Assembly (NCBI RefSeq): GCF_014692875.1
Contig: NZ_CP061171.1
Coordinates: forward strand, 3,286,001 to 3,350,000
Reading direction: 5' to 3'
DNA: 64,000 nt
Source of the DNA: Pedobacter riviphilus
GTDB lineage: Bacteria > Bacteroidota > Bacteroidia > Sphingobacteriales > Sphingobacteriaceae
Numbering within the stretch: the stretch's first letter is position 1; every line of letters begins with the position of its first letter. Both the position numbers and the translations under genes were made by a program. The notes beneath the pieces were generated by a model. That model was not told the DNA's origin and did not search any database. It was given only the letters and a program-made list of their open reading frames with translations. Shown piece after piece: positions 39,292-48,545 of the stretch.

Positions 39292-39462
39292 ATGGCAGTT
39301 ACCAGATTAAAAAGAAAAGACAGAAGAAATAAAAATACAGCTCACCAAGAGGTAGCATTTTTAAAGAGAGCAACTAACATCGAGTTAGGAAGCCGCTCTG
39401 CACAACCTAAAAATGATCAATTAGCTAAAAACAATGCTGTTTTAGCTACTTTGACAAAATAG
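39292..39462 (+). CDS. Small basic conserved protein (56 residues)
   Basis: A short gene starting MAVTRLKRKDRRNKN, very rich in Lys and Arg at its N-terminus, then a HQEVAFLKRATNIELG helix and a Lys/Asn-rich tail. I believe similar proteins are widespread in Bacteroidota, but the function is unknown to me; the charge suggests nucleic-acid or ribosome contact. It lies between tRNA-Cys and a strong terminator, so it could be read from the tRNA transcript. Confidence 0.75.
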   Translation: MAVTRLKRKDRRNKNTAHQEVAFLKRATNIELGSRSAQPKNDQLAKNNAVLATLTK

Positions 39463-39489
39463 TTTTTAGAAATTCTTCTTAAAGATTTA

Positions 39490-39521
39490 AAGCATCCTTC
39501 TGATCAAAGGATGCTTTTTTT
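39490..39521 (+). terminator. Rho-independent terminator
   Basis: A ten-base perfect stem, AAGCATCCTT with AAGGATGCTT, followed by a T run. It lies 28 bases after the small basic protein and ends the tRNA-Cys unit. Confidence 0.88.
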
Positions 39522-39576
39522 ATGTCCAAAAAAATGCGGATAATCTTTAAATTTGAAAACAGGGAAAGGCAAAACT

Positions 39577-40242
39577 ATGAATCTTACAGAAACCCTATCA
39601 AAACTAGAATCGCTCGGCGAAGAGAAAGTCCGCGCCATGCACATTAAAAATGGCGCAAGAGAAAACATTTTTGGCGTTAAAATGGGTAACATTAGAGCAA
39701 TAGCCAAAAAGATCAAAACCGATCATGAACTTGCACTCAAACTTTGGGAAACCGAAAATATTGATGCCCGGCTGTTGGCTATCCTAATCCTTAAACCAAA
39801 AGCACTATCGGCAGCAGAAATCGAGCAGATGGTATATTCAGAAAATTTTACCTGGGCTGCAGATTGGTTTTACAATTACATCGTTAAAGAATACCCTGAT
39901 AAAGAACAATTCCGCGAAAAGTGGATGAATTCAGAAAACGTGATGCTGGCCCGTGCAGGCTGGAGCTTAACCAGCGGACGTATAACCAGAGAACCTGAGG
40001 GAATAGATATTCCGAGAATTCTTGATCGGATTGAAAAAGAAATGCCTAAAGTAGCACCAGAAATCCAGTGGACTATGAATACCGCATTGGCCCAGATTGG
40101 GATTAATCATCCTGATTATAGAGAAAGAGCCCTCGCCATTGGAGAAAAACTTGGCATTTACCGCGATTATCCCGTTTCTAAAGGCTGTACTTCCCCATTT
40201 GCACCCATATGGATTAATGAAATGGTAAGCAGGCAGAAGTAG
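39577..40242 (+). CDS. AlkD-like DNA alkylation repair (HEAT-repeat) protein
   Basis: A 221-residue all-helical protein of the AlkD family: VKMGNIRAIAKKIK near the start, TWAADWFYNYIVKEYP in the middle and a CTSPFAPIWI end. AlkD-like proteins wrap damaged DNA with HEAT repeats and can remove bulky or positively charged alkylated bases. The start is the ATG at 39577; an upstream TTG would add eight residues. It stands alone after a terminator. Family clear; the exact lesion is unknown. Confidence 0.85.
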   Translation: MNLTETLSKLESLGEEKVRAMHIKNGARENIFGVKMGNIRAIAKKIKTDHELALKLWETENIDARLLAILILKPKALSAAEIEQMVYSENFTWAADWFYNYIVKEYPDKEQFREKWMNSENVMLARAGWSLTSGRITREPEGIDIPRILDRIEKEMPKVAPEIQWTMNTALAQIGINHPDYRERALAIGEKLGIYRDYPVSKGCTSPFAPIWINEMVSRQK

Positions 40243-40478
40243 TTATTTAGCCCGTAGCGAATGTAGTTAAGTTAAGGAGAAATATTACCAGCACAAACCT
40301 TTCATTACAAACCCGATAGTAGCGTAAAACCCGCAGGCGAGGAACGAGCCAAGGCTTTGAAGCGATAGCGGGACTATCACAACCCATGAAATACTGACAT
40401 TCATTTCCAAAACCTGAAAATTAAAAATGATCTGGTTACAATGCTTTCAAACTAATCAGTTTAAAGCCTAGATTACAC
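40243..40478. other. Spacer with repeat-like words
   Basis: No gene seen. The central part (about 40312-40385) contains CCCGATAGTAGCG and AGCGATAGCGGGAC, imperfectly inverted, and resembles other GC-richer dispersed pieces in the window such as that near 35100. Confidence 0.4.
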
Positions 40479-41507
40479 TTAAACTAACTCTTTACAGATA
40501 CTTTTAATCAATCCAGGTCCCTCGTAAATAAAACCAGTATACAACTGAACCAGACTGGCGCCAGCATCCAGTTTCTCTCGTGCATCTTTAGCCGAATGAA
40601 TACCTCCTACCCCAATAATCGGGAAAGCTTTATTTGATTTTTCTGAAAGATAACGGATCACCTCGGTTGAGCGTTCTTTAACAGGTTTTCCGCTTAGGCC
40701 TCCGGTTTCCGCTTTTAAATTCTGCTCTGCAGCCAGGTTTTCCCTGCTGATGGTCGTATTGGTGGCAATAATACCTGCAATTTTTGTTTCTGCCACAATT
40801 TCAATGATATCATCTAATTGTGCATCAGTTAAATCGGGCGCAATTTTCAATAAAATCGGCCGTGAAATATTATTTTTAAGATTGCGCTGCTGTAAGGTAT
40901 TCAGAATTTTTTTCAGAGGTTCTTTTTCCTGCAGCTCGCGTAAGCCCGGGGTATTGGGCGAACTTACATTCACCACAAAATAATCTACTACATCAAAAAG
41001 ACGGTCGAAACATTTAATATAGTCGCGTACTGCATCTTCATTCGGCGTAGTCTTGTTTTTACCGATATTTCCACCCACTACAATATCTGGATGTTTATCT
41101 TTTAACAAGCGCAAACGCTCGGCCATTACATCCACCCCCTTATTGTTAAAGCCCATCCGGTTGATTAAGGCTTCGTCATTAGGTAAGCGGAACATCCGGG
41201 GTTTATCATTTCCCGGCTGTGGCATTGGCGTTACCGTACCCACTTCGATAAAGCCGAAGCCTAAATTACTAAGTGGCTCTACATATTCACCGTTTTTATC
41301 AAATCCGGCGGCCAACCCAACAGGGTTTCTGAATTTTACGCCAAAAACCTCACGTTCCAAACCTTTAATATGTACATCAAAGCTGCTACGGATAATGGTT
41401 TTACCCAGCGGAAATTTATCATTAAACCACTTTAACCGCTTTACTACAAAATAATGTACGTTCTCAGGATCAAATTTGAAGAATATTGGTTTAATAATGC
41501 GATACAT
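40479..41507 (-). CDS. pyrD: Dihydroorotate dehydrogenase, quinone type (class 2)
   Basis: A 342-residue class 2 enzyme that oxidises dihydroorotate to orotate with quinone as acceptor, fourth step of pyrimidine synthesis. Visible features: membrane-associating N-terminus [23 protein letters not shown]-binding [27 protein letters not shown], catalytic Ser in [12 protein letters not shown], and an IIGVGGI phosphate site near the end. Length and start agree with the family. It sits alone between two repeat-like spacers. Confidence 0.96.
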   Translation of the reverse strand: MYRIIKPIFFKFDPENVHYFVVKRLKWFNDKFPLGKTIIRSSFDVHIKGLEREVFGVKFRNPVGLAAGFDKNGEYVEPLSNLGFGFIEVGTVTPMPQPGNDKPRMFRLPNDEALINRMGFNNKGVDVMAERLRLLKDKHPDIVVGGNIGKNKTTPNEDAVRDYIKCFDRLFDVVDYFVVNVSSPNTPGLRELQEKEPLKKILNTLQQRNLKNNISRPILLKIAPDLTDAQLDDIIEIVAETKIAGIIATNTTISRENLAAEQNLKAETGGLSGKPVKERSTEVIRYLSEKSNKAFPIIGVGGIHSAKDAREKLDAGASLVQLYTGFIYEGPGLIKSICKELV

Positions 41508-41691
41508 GCCACGAAGATAAGAACTTATAGGTAAATATGGAAAAAGGATTTAGTCCATTAGTTCAGCAACCATAGGTTCATTAGTCAAGAGATAGTGCAT
41601 AGCCGATAGCTTCATAACGATAAACCAACTAGCCATCAGCCCCAGGCAACCTGTACATTCGCCAATGAGCTAATGACTAGTGAACCAATTT

Positions 41692-42342
41692 TTAGTATGC
41701 CGCTGTAAACTGCTCCTGGTGATGTGCATTATTTTCCAGCTCATCGGCAATAACAATTGCCAAATCTTCTACTGATAAAATAGAACGGCCTTCTTCATTA
41801 AAAACCGGGCTTGTTTTACCCAAACGATATTTTCCGGTACGGCCAGTGGTAATGCCTTGGTGCATCTCAATTGCCGGGCTAAAAAACAACCAATCTAATT
41901 CCTTCTCCTGTTTCAATGTATTAAAATAATCTCTTACTGCTGTTGCACCTGGTTTGTACTCGGCAGGGAAGTTCGGCCCATCTACAATTTGGTGACCATC
42001 TATCTGCAAAGTACCTGCTCCTCCAATAAAAACATAACGCTTAACGCCCGATGCTTTTACTGCAGCCTGAATGGCTTTTGCTCCCGCTACTGTATCGTTA
42101 TATAAATTTGGATTGGTCCAACCGGCGTTAAAAGCACTTACCACCCCATCGGCACCTTTTATAACCGCTGCTAATTTTTCAGTGTCTAAAACATCAACTG
42201 CAATTTTAGTCACAAGATCATCGTTACTTTCAATTTTAGCGGTATCGCGTGCAATGGCGATCACTTCATTTCCACGACTTACTAATTCGTTTAAAATGGC
42301 TTTGCCTACAAATCCAGAGGCTCCAATTAATGCTACTTTCAT
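41692..42342 (-). CDS. NAD(P)-binding atypical SDR (NmrA-like) oxidoreductase
   Basis: A 216-residue atypical short-chain dehydrogenase with the nucleotide motif GASGFVGKAIL at the N-terminus and VFIGGAGTL later; no classical YxxxK is evident. Such proteins are redox sensors or reductases in stress responses. A perfect TGTAA-N9-TTACA palindrome lies 38-56 bases before its ATG, the same spacing motif that precedes the Rrf2 gene upstream, so Rrf2 probably controls it. That regulatory link is inferred from the shared site. Confidence 0.85.
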   Translation of the reverse strand: MKVALIGASGFVGKAILNELVSRGNEVIAIARDTAKIESNDDLVTKIAVDVLDTEKLAAVIKGADGVVSAFNAGWTNPNLYNDTVAGAKAIQAAVKASGVKRYVFIGGAGTLQIDGHQIVDGPNFPAEYKPGATAVRDYFNTLKQEKELDWLFFSPAIEMHQGITTGRTGKYRLGKTSPVFNEEGRSILSVEDLAIVIADELENNAHHQEQFTAAY

Positions 42343-42379
42343 GTTATTTAATTTTTAAAATTTATAATCTAATTTAAAT

Positions 42380-42398
42380 TGTAATATTTTTTATTACA
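42380..42398 (-). promoter_or_regulatory. Candidate Rrf2 operator before the NAD(P)-binding gene
   Basis: A perfect 19-bp palindrome, TGTAATA-N5-TATTACA. The half sites TGTAA/TTACA with nine bases between them recur at 42829, next to the Rrf2 start. Confidence 0.65.
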
Positions 42399-42415
42399 GT
42401 TATACCCAAATTTTT

Positions 42416-42826
42416 TTATTTAAAACCTGCACTAAAATCTTTTAATGTTTTAGAAGAAAGATTTTTAACCAACGCAGTTTCAGCTTCATCATATAAATCT
42501 GTCAGGTGTTGAGTGATCTGTTTTCCCACCGGACAATCAGGATTAGGCTCATTTCTACTTTCGCCCAACAGGCTTTTTTGTTTAACCGCCCTATACACGT
42601 CGCCCAGATTAATATCGGCAGGATTTTTCGCCAATGTAGAGCCCCCACCCTTTCCTTCCTTACTCTGTACAAAACCATGTTTATGCAGGTTAGCCAATTC
42701 TTTCCTCACCAAAACAGGATTACAGTTAATACTTCCGGCAATGTATTCAGAATTCAATAGCTGCCCTTTCACCTGGTCGAGGAGTGTAAGAATGTGAAGC
42801 GAGATGGAAAAATGACTGCTATTCAT
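42416..42826 (-). CDS. Rrf2 family transcriptional regulator
   Basis: A 136-residue winged-helix regulator: recognition region IAGSINCNPVLVRKELANL and wing HGFVQSKEGKGGGSTLA, as in YwnA-like Rrf2 proteins. It has scattered cysteines (in INCNP and PDCPVG) but not the three-Cys cluster of IscR or NsrR, so Fe-S binding is unlikely; thiol sensing remains possible. The ATG at 42826 is chosen because homologues begin MNSSHFSISLHILTLL. A TGTAA-N9-TTACA site lies two bases before this ATG and another before the oxidoreductase gene, implying autoregulation. Confidence 0.88.
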   Translation of the reverse strand: MNSSHFSISLHILTLLDQVKGQLLNSEYIAGSINCNPVLVRKELANLHKHGFVQSKEGKGGGSTLAKNPADINLGDVYRAVKQKSLLGESRNEPNPDCPVGKQITQHLTDLYDEAETALVKNLSSKTLKDFSAGFK

Positions 42827-42828
42827 AC

Positions 42829-42847
42829 TGTAACTATTTTTATTACA
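42829..42847 (-). promoter_or_regulatory. Candidate Rrf2 autoregulatory operator
   Basis: TGTAACTAT...TTACA over 19 bases: the same TGTAA-N9-TTACA layout as 42380-42398, two bases from the Rrf2 start codon. Binding here would block transcription or translation initiation. Confidence 0.6.
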
Positions 42848-42951
42848 GAACAAAGGTATAAATATATTTTATAATACAAAAATGTTAAATTTTTATTCCT
42901 AATTCATCTAAAGACTATCTTTGTGCCCAATTCTGCACTTAAATTAAAATC

Positions 42952-45900
42952 TTGAAAAAATTCTTAACAATATTCGCGATTACGATCATTTCCTTAATAG
43001 CCCTCCTAATTGTTATTCCATATGTAATTCCGCAGACCATTACCAAAGAAATTACACAGGTTATTAATAAAAACATAAAAGGCGAGGTAAAGTTTGAAAG
43101 CACCAATATTTCCTTTTTCAATCATTTCCCTTCACTAACTTTAAATTTAAACGAGTTTTTACTGAAAGGCTCAGCTCCTTTTCAACAGGATACGCTTATT
43201 TACACCAAAAAACTAGCGCTGGGCATAAACCTGCTCTCGTTATTCTCTAAACAGGTTAAAATTGATCAGTTCTACTTAGACGATGCCCGCATTAATATCC
43301 TTAGCGATGAAAAAGGTCATGCAAATTATAATGTTTACGAAAGCAAAAAGGAAAATACGCAAAATACAAGCGAAAGTAATACTGCCATAAAGATTGAAGG
43401 AATTTTCATCAACAATAGCAACCTTACTTATAGCGACCATTCAATTCCTATGCTCATCAGGACCAAGGGGCTTAATTATACCGGAAAAGGCGACCTCAGC
43501 AACGCGATATTTGACTTAAAAAGCAATCTTTCTATCCATGAAATGGATGTTTATTATGCCAACACACCCTATTTAATCAAGAAAAAAATAAATGCCAATC
43601 TGATCACAAAAGTAAATACCAACTCACTTAATTTAATTTTCGATGAGAACAATTTAATGATCAATTCACTTCCAATCCATTTTGTAGGGCATTTTTCATT
43701 TTTAAAGGATGGTTATGATATTGATTTCAGAACCAAGGCAAAAGAGACAGATCTACAGAACATTTTTACTGCACTACCCTCAGAAATTGCTGATAAACTG
43801 GAAAAAACAAAGGTAAAAGGTTATGCAGAGATTGATGCTTCTTTAATTGGAAAATACATTGCTGCCACGCATAGTATGCCTACACTCTCGTTTAACATGA
43901 AAGTAAGAGATGGATCAATTTCTAATCCAAACGCTCCAGAGCCGATCAGCAACCTGTTTTTAAACTTAAAAACAAAACTTCCGGGCTTGAATACGGATAG
44001 TCTATTAATTAATATGGACAGCCTTTACTTTAACATCGGAAAAGACTATGTAGCCTCGGTTACCAAAATAAAAGGTTTATCCGCACCCGAAATTTACACC
44101 GATACCCGTTCCAATATCGATTTAGCCAAATGGGCCAAAGTGGTAAATATGGACAACCTGAAACTGAAAGGCCGCTTAAACATTAACCTCAAAGCCGATG
44201 GTAAATACACCAAAAAGGTACAACACTCGGGCATTAGGCAGGTAGATACGGTTATTGCCACTGTACCTAAATTTTCGTTAAAAGCCAGTCTGACGGATGG
44301 TTATTTTAAGTACCCTGTCCTCCCCGCTGCTATTGATAAAATTAACTTTAACATTACCGGTTCTAATACCGATGGCGATTATAAAAGCACTAGACTGGCT
44401 ATCGAAAATATCGATATCCGGGCATTGAACAACTACATCAGGGGCTTTGCTAAAATTCAAACGGCAGCGCATATGCCGGTAGATATCCAGTTGAAATCGC
44501 TGATTAACTTTGCCGATATCAAAAACATTTATCCGGTTAAAGGTTACGAGTTAAGCGGCATTATGGATATCGACCTGCAAAGTAAAGGCCCCTACAATAA
44601 AATAAAGAAACTTTTCCCGGTTACCACCGCCAGCATTAAGCTAAATAACGGCAGGATTAAAACGCCAAATTTCGATCAACCTTTAGAGCAGATTAAAATC
44701 GATGCCGACCTGATTAACAGTGACGGAACTTTAAAAAACACTAAACTGAACATTAAACCCATTTCATTCCAAATGGCGGGGCAGCCCTTTATGATGAAGG
44801 CCGATGTGCATAATTTCGAAAATATTGCTTACAGTGTTTCATCAAAAGGCACAATAGATATTGGTAAAATGTATAAACTGTTTGCAGTAAAAGGCTATCA
44901 GGTTAATGGAGTTATTTTAGCAGATGTTTTATTTAAAGGCTCACAAAGCGATGCATTGGCTCGCAGATATAACAAATTGCAAAATAATGGCACCATCAGG
45001 ATTAAAGACCTTAATATCCAGTCTGATTTATTCCCCAAAAGCTTTTTAATCAAAAACGGTGTATTTTCTTTCCGTCAGGATAAGATGAATTTTGATGAAT
45101 TTAACGCCACCTATGGCCAGTCTGATTTTAAACTGAATGGAAGCCTGAACAATGTAATTAATTATGTTTTAAATGATAAAGCTAAACTGGAGGGAATTTT
45201 AAGCTCAGCAGTAAGCAAATTTTGGCTGACGAATTTATGGTTTATGCAGATGGTGGCACCGCAGCTTCGGCCCCTTCAAATGGTGTAATCTTAATTCCCG
45301 ATAACCTGAACGTTATTTTTTCGGCCAATGCTGCCGAAGTAAAATATAATGGTCTCCTTATTAAAAACGCGAAAGGCACCATGCGCATCAACAATGGGGC
45401 ATTAACCTTACAACAAACCGGTTTCGATATCGCAGGCGCACAGGTGGGTATGGATGCGAACTATAAGAGCACGAGTACCAAAACTGGCCTATTCGATTTC
45501 CATCTCACCGCTAAAGAATTTGATATTGCCAGGGCTTACAAAGAAATTAAACTATTTAGAGAAATGGCCAGCTCGGCATCAAAAGTAAAAGGTGTTGTTG
45601 GCTTAGATTATCAACTCTCAGGCAAACTGAATGCTGAAATGTTTCCGGTATATCCATCACTAAAAGGAGGAGGCGTATTGAGCTTGAAAAAAGTAAGCTT
45701 AATGGGCTTTAAAATGATGAATGCTGTGAGTAAAGCCACAAAAAGAGACAGTTTAACCAATCCGGATTTATCTGATGTTCAAATAAAATCGACCATTAAA
45801 AACAATATCATTACCATCGAACAAACCAAAATGAAAGTAGCGGGTTTCAGGCCACGTTTCGAAGGTCAGGTGAGCTTTGATGGTAGGTTAAACTTAAGCG

Positions 45901-46031
45901 GCCGCTTAGGCCTCCCTCCTTTTGGTTTATTTGGCATCCCGTTGAGTATAACGGGTACACAGGAAAAACCAATCGTGAAACTGAAAAGGAACAAAGAAGG
46001 TAAACTGGAAGAAACAGGAGAAAATAAATAG
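42952..46031 (+). pseudogene. AsmA-like outer-membrane biogenesis protein, one-base frameshift near residue 757
   Basis: The TTG start gives one N-terminal membrane anchor (KKFLTIFAITIISLIALLIV) followed by a long beta-rich AsmA-type body. The frame breaks after LSSAVSKF: the written sequence gives WLTNL and stops at 45288, while the other frame continues LADEFMVYADGGTAA to a natural end at 46031 (PLSITGTQEKPIVKLKR). One extra T in the four-T run 45220-45223 restores a 1026-residue protein. AsmA-like proteins bridge the periplasm and are linked to lipid transport. A base-calling error is as likely as a real mutation. Confidence 0.85.
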
Positions 46032-46155
46032 CTCCATTGATAAAGGACAAACATTGAGGATTAAAAGGTTGCTGTATTGCTTTTCCAAAAAGTTAAAGCA
46101 AAACCACTGGCTTATCCTATTTGATTTTCGACCTGAAAAAAGCCTTTAAATTTCG

Positions 46156-46163
46156 TACTTTTG
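46156..46163 (+). promoter_or_regulatory. Candidate -7 box (TACTTTTG) before the ABC-F gene
   Basis: Exact TAnnTTTG match, eight bases before the ATG at 46172, suggesting a very short leader. No convincing -33 partner. Confidence 0.4.
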
Positions 46164-46171
46164 CAGCCGAA

Positions 46172-48079
46172 ATGATTTCAATAAATAATTTAACTTTCCT
46201 GATTGGCTCAAGGGCCTTATACGACGACGCGAACTGGCACATAAAACCTGGCGACAGAGCAGGTTTAATTGGCGCAAACGGAACAGGAAAATCAACACTT
46301 TTAAAAATAATTGTAGGCGAATATGCACCTAGTTCGGGTACTGTTTCCATGTCTAAAGACTTGAAAATTGGCTACCTAAACCAGGATTTACTTTCTTACG
46401 ATTCACACCATAGCATTTTGCATGTGGCCATGGAGGCTTTCGAGCGCCAAAACCAATTGCACGATGAGATTGAAGAACTGCTAAAAAAAATCGAAACAGA
46501 TTATAGCGAAGAGGTTTTATTCAAATTAAGTGATAAACAGCAAGAGTTTGAAGCTTTAGATGGATATAACATCGAATATAGGGCAAACGAAATTTTAGCT
46601 GGTTTGGGTTTCAGTACTGCAGACCAACTGCGCCCGTTAAATACTTTCTCGGGAGGTTGGCGGATGCGTGTAATGCTGGCTAAGATTTTATTGCAAACGC
46701 CTGATATCTTATTACTGGATGAGCCTACCAACCACATGGACTTACCTTCCATTAAGTGGTTAGAAAACTATTTAATGAGTTTTGAAGGTGCCATTGTAAT
46801 TGTATCTCACGATAGGTATTTCTTAGATAAGATTGTAAATCGTACGGTCGAATCGCGTAAAGGTAAGTTAACCGTATATGCGGGTAACTATAGCTTCTAT
46901 GTTGAAGAAAAAGCTTTACGTGGCGAAATCCAAAAAGGTGAATTTAAAAACCAACAGGCTAAAATAAAGCAGGAAGAGCGTTTAATTGAGCGTTTTAAAG
47001 CGAAGGCGAGCAAGGCTAAAATGGCCCAATCGCGGATGAAAGCTTTAGATAAGATGGAACGGATTGATGATGTTGATGATGATAACCCAACCGTAAATTT
47101 TGCTTTCAAATTCTCTAAACCATCAGGCAGGCACGTGGTACGTATAGAACACGCCAATAAGAGTTATCCAAATGTACATATTTTGGATGATGCCGAGGGA
47201 GTGATCGAAAAAGGCGATAAAATTGCCTTGATCGGGGCAAACGGCAAGGGTAAATCTACTTTATTGAGAATGATTGCCGGAGCCGAAAAATTTGAAGGTT
47301 TCTGCGAAACGGGGCATAATGTTACCACCACTTTCTTTGCGCAGCACCAATTGGAATCACTGCATTTAGAAAATTCAATTTTAGAAGAATTACAGGCATT
47401 TGCACCAAAACATAGCGACACGGAATTGAGGAGTATTTTAGGTTGTTTCCTTTTTACCGGCGATGATGTTTTCAAAAAGATCAAAGTGCTTTCGGGAGGA
47501 GAAAAATCGCGTGTGGCCCTGGCTAAATCTTTAACAACAGACTCGAATTTCTTGATCCTGGATGAGCCTACCAACCACTTGGATATCCAATCGGTAAACA
47601 TCCTGATTCAAGCATTGCAGCAATTTGAAGGCACTTTTATTGCCGTATCTCACGATAGGTATTTCTTAGATAATGTGGCCAACAAAATCTGGTTTATCGA
47701 AGGCGGAAAAATTAAAGAATACCCTGGCACCTATGCCGAATATGAAGAATGGAACAGCAAAAGGATAATTCCTGTGTCTAAACCTATTCCGGTTAAAATG
47801 CCAGAAAAACAAAAAGAACAGCCAAAAGCAGTTACGCCCAATACGGCTAGCCAGTTAAAAAAGCTCAACGATGAACTGCAAAAAACAGAAAAGCTGATTA
47901 CAGAGCTAGAGCAGAACGTTAAAAATATTGAAGCAGAATTGGCAGATGAGCATGTTTATGCCAATGCCGATAAACTGGCGGAAGCCAACAAACGTTATTT
48001 AGCGACAAAACAGGAGTTAGACAATAACCAAGGTAAATGGGAAAGTTTAGCTGCTGAAATTATGGAACTGGAAGGTTAG
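46172..48079 (+). CDS. ABC-F family ATPase (ribosome-associated)
   Basis: A 635-residue soluble protein with two ABC cassettes and no membrane domain. First cassette: Walker A GANGTGKS, signature FSGGWRMR, Walker B LLLDEPTNH. Second: GANGKGKS, LSGGEKSR, LILDEPTNH. A charged linker (about 245-330) joins them and a coiled-coil tail (about 560-635) follows. ABC-F proteins bind the ribosomal E site and relieve stalled or antibiotic-bound ribosomes. The ATG at 46172 gives the usual MISINNL start. A terminator lies 29 bases after the stop. Confidence 0.93.
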   Translation: MISINNLTFLIGSRALYDDANWHIKPGDRAGLIGANGTGKSTLLKIIVGEYAPSSGTVSMSKDLKIGYLNQDLLSYDSHHSILHVAMEAFERQNQLHDEIEELLKKIETDYSEEVLFKLSDKQQEFEALDGYNIEYRANEILAGLGFSTADQLRPLNTFSGGWRMRVMLAKILLQTPDILLLDEPTNHMDLPSIKWLENYLMSFEGAIVIVSHDRYFLDKIVNRTVESRKGKLTVYAGNYSFYVEEKALRGEIQKGEFKNQQAKIKQEERLIERFKAKASKAKMAQSRMKALDKMERIDDVDDDNPTVNFAFKFSKPSGRHVVRIEHANKSYPNVHILDDAEGVIEKGDKIALIGANGKGKSTLLRMIAGAEKFEGFCETGHNVTTTFFAQHQLESLHLENSILEELQAFAPKHSDTELRSILGCFLFTGDDVFKKIKVLSGGEKSRVALAKSLTTDSNFLILDEPTNHLDIQSVNILIQALQQFEGTFIAVSHDRYFLDNVANKIWFIEGGKIKEYPGTYAEYEEWNSKRIIPVSKPIPVKMPEKQKEQPKAVTPNTASQLKKLNDELQKTEKLITELEQNVKNIEAELADEHVYANADKLAEANKRYLATKQELDNNQGKWESLAAEIMELEG

Positions 48080-48107
48080 ATTTTAAACACCAATAAGCAT
48101 GATATAT

Positions 48108-48142
48108 AGCCGTTTCGATGTAAAATCGGGACGGCTTTTTTG
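48108..48142 (+). terminator. Rho-independent terminator after the ABC-F gene
   Basis: A 12-pair stem, AGCCGTTTCGAT with ATCGGGACGGCT (two G-T pairs), a five-base loop and a T run. Confidence 0.85.
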
Positions 48143-48211
48143 TTTAAAATTTGCCACGGAAACGCAGAAACACAGAAGAAGGTTTTTGTTGTTAGAATCC
48201 ACTAGCTCGGT

Positions 48212-48308
48212 CGTCATTGCGAGGAGGAACGACGAAGCAATCTTTCATGCTAGCGATTCTTGCTATAAAGATTGCTTCGTCGGCTGAAAAAGCCTTCTCG
48301 CAATGACG
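48212..48308. repeat. Two-hairpin palindrome, CGTCATTGCGAGG family
   Basis: The outer stem is CGTCATTGCGAG with CTCGCAATGACG; an inner stem is GACGAAGCAATCTT with AAGATTGCTTCGTC. A related copy with a worn left end is at 57586-57685, and a broken piece is near 34959. Confidence 0.85.
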
Positions 48309-48545
48309 ATTCAACGAGAAGGTACATAAAGTTAAATCCTACTATCAACCATATTGATTTTTCTACAATAAATTATTTCTGGAAACCGCGGTACGCTAGA
48401 AATCTTCTGCGTCCATCCGTGTTTCCGTGGCTTATTTTCAAAACAAAAATAGGCTTGTGTCAGATAGGAATATCTGACACCACGAATAGTGGCAACCATC
48501 CACAAGTCCATTTTGCCACTTCCTAATAAAACTTTACTTTTAGCC

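Larger units (their letters stand above)
48080..48545. other. Gene-free stretch with terminator and palindromic repeat
   Basis: Holds the ABC-F terminator, a full CGTCAT/ATGACG palindrome (48212-48308) and text such as CGTCCATCCGTGTTTCCGTGG (47 bases apart from CCACGGAAACGCAG-type text earlier), which are inverted with each other around the palindrome. No credible gene; short open frames here read through repeats. Confidence 0.5.

Noticed and set aside
6691..45223. Phase variation as the cause of the frameshifts
   Set aside because: The runs are only four to five bases, too short for frequent slippage, and the genes have no surface-switching logic.
48099..48526. Short open frames between the ABC-F gene and the plug protein
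   Set aside because: They translate a terminator and a palindromic repeat.
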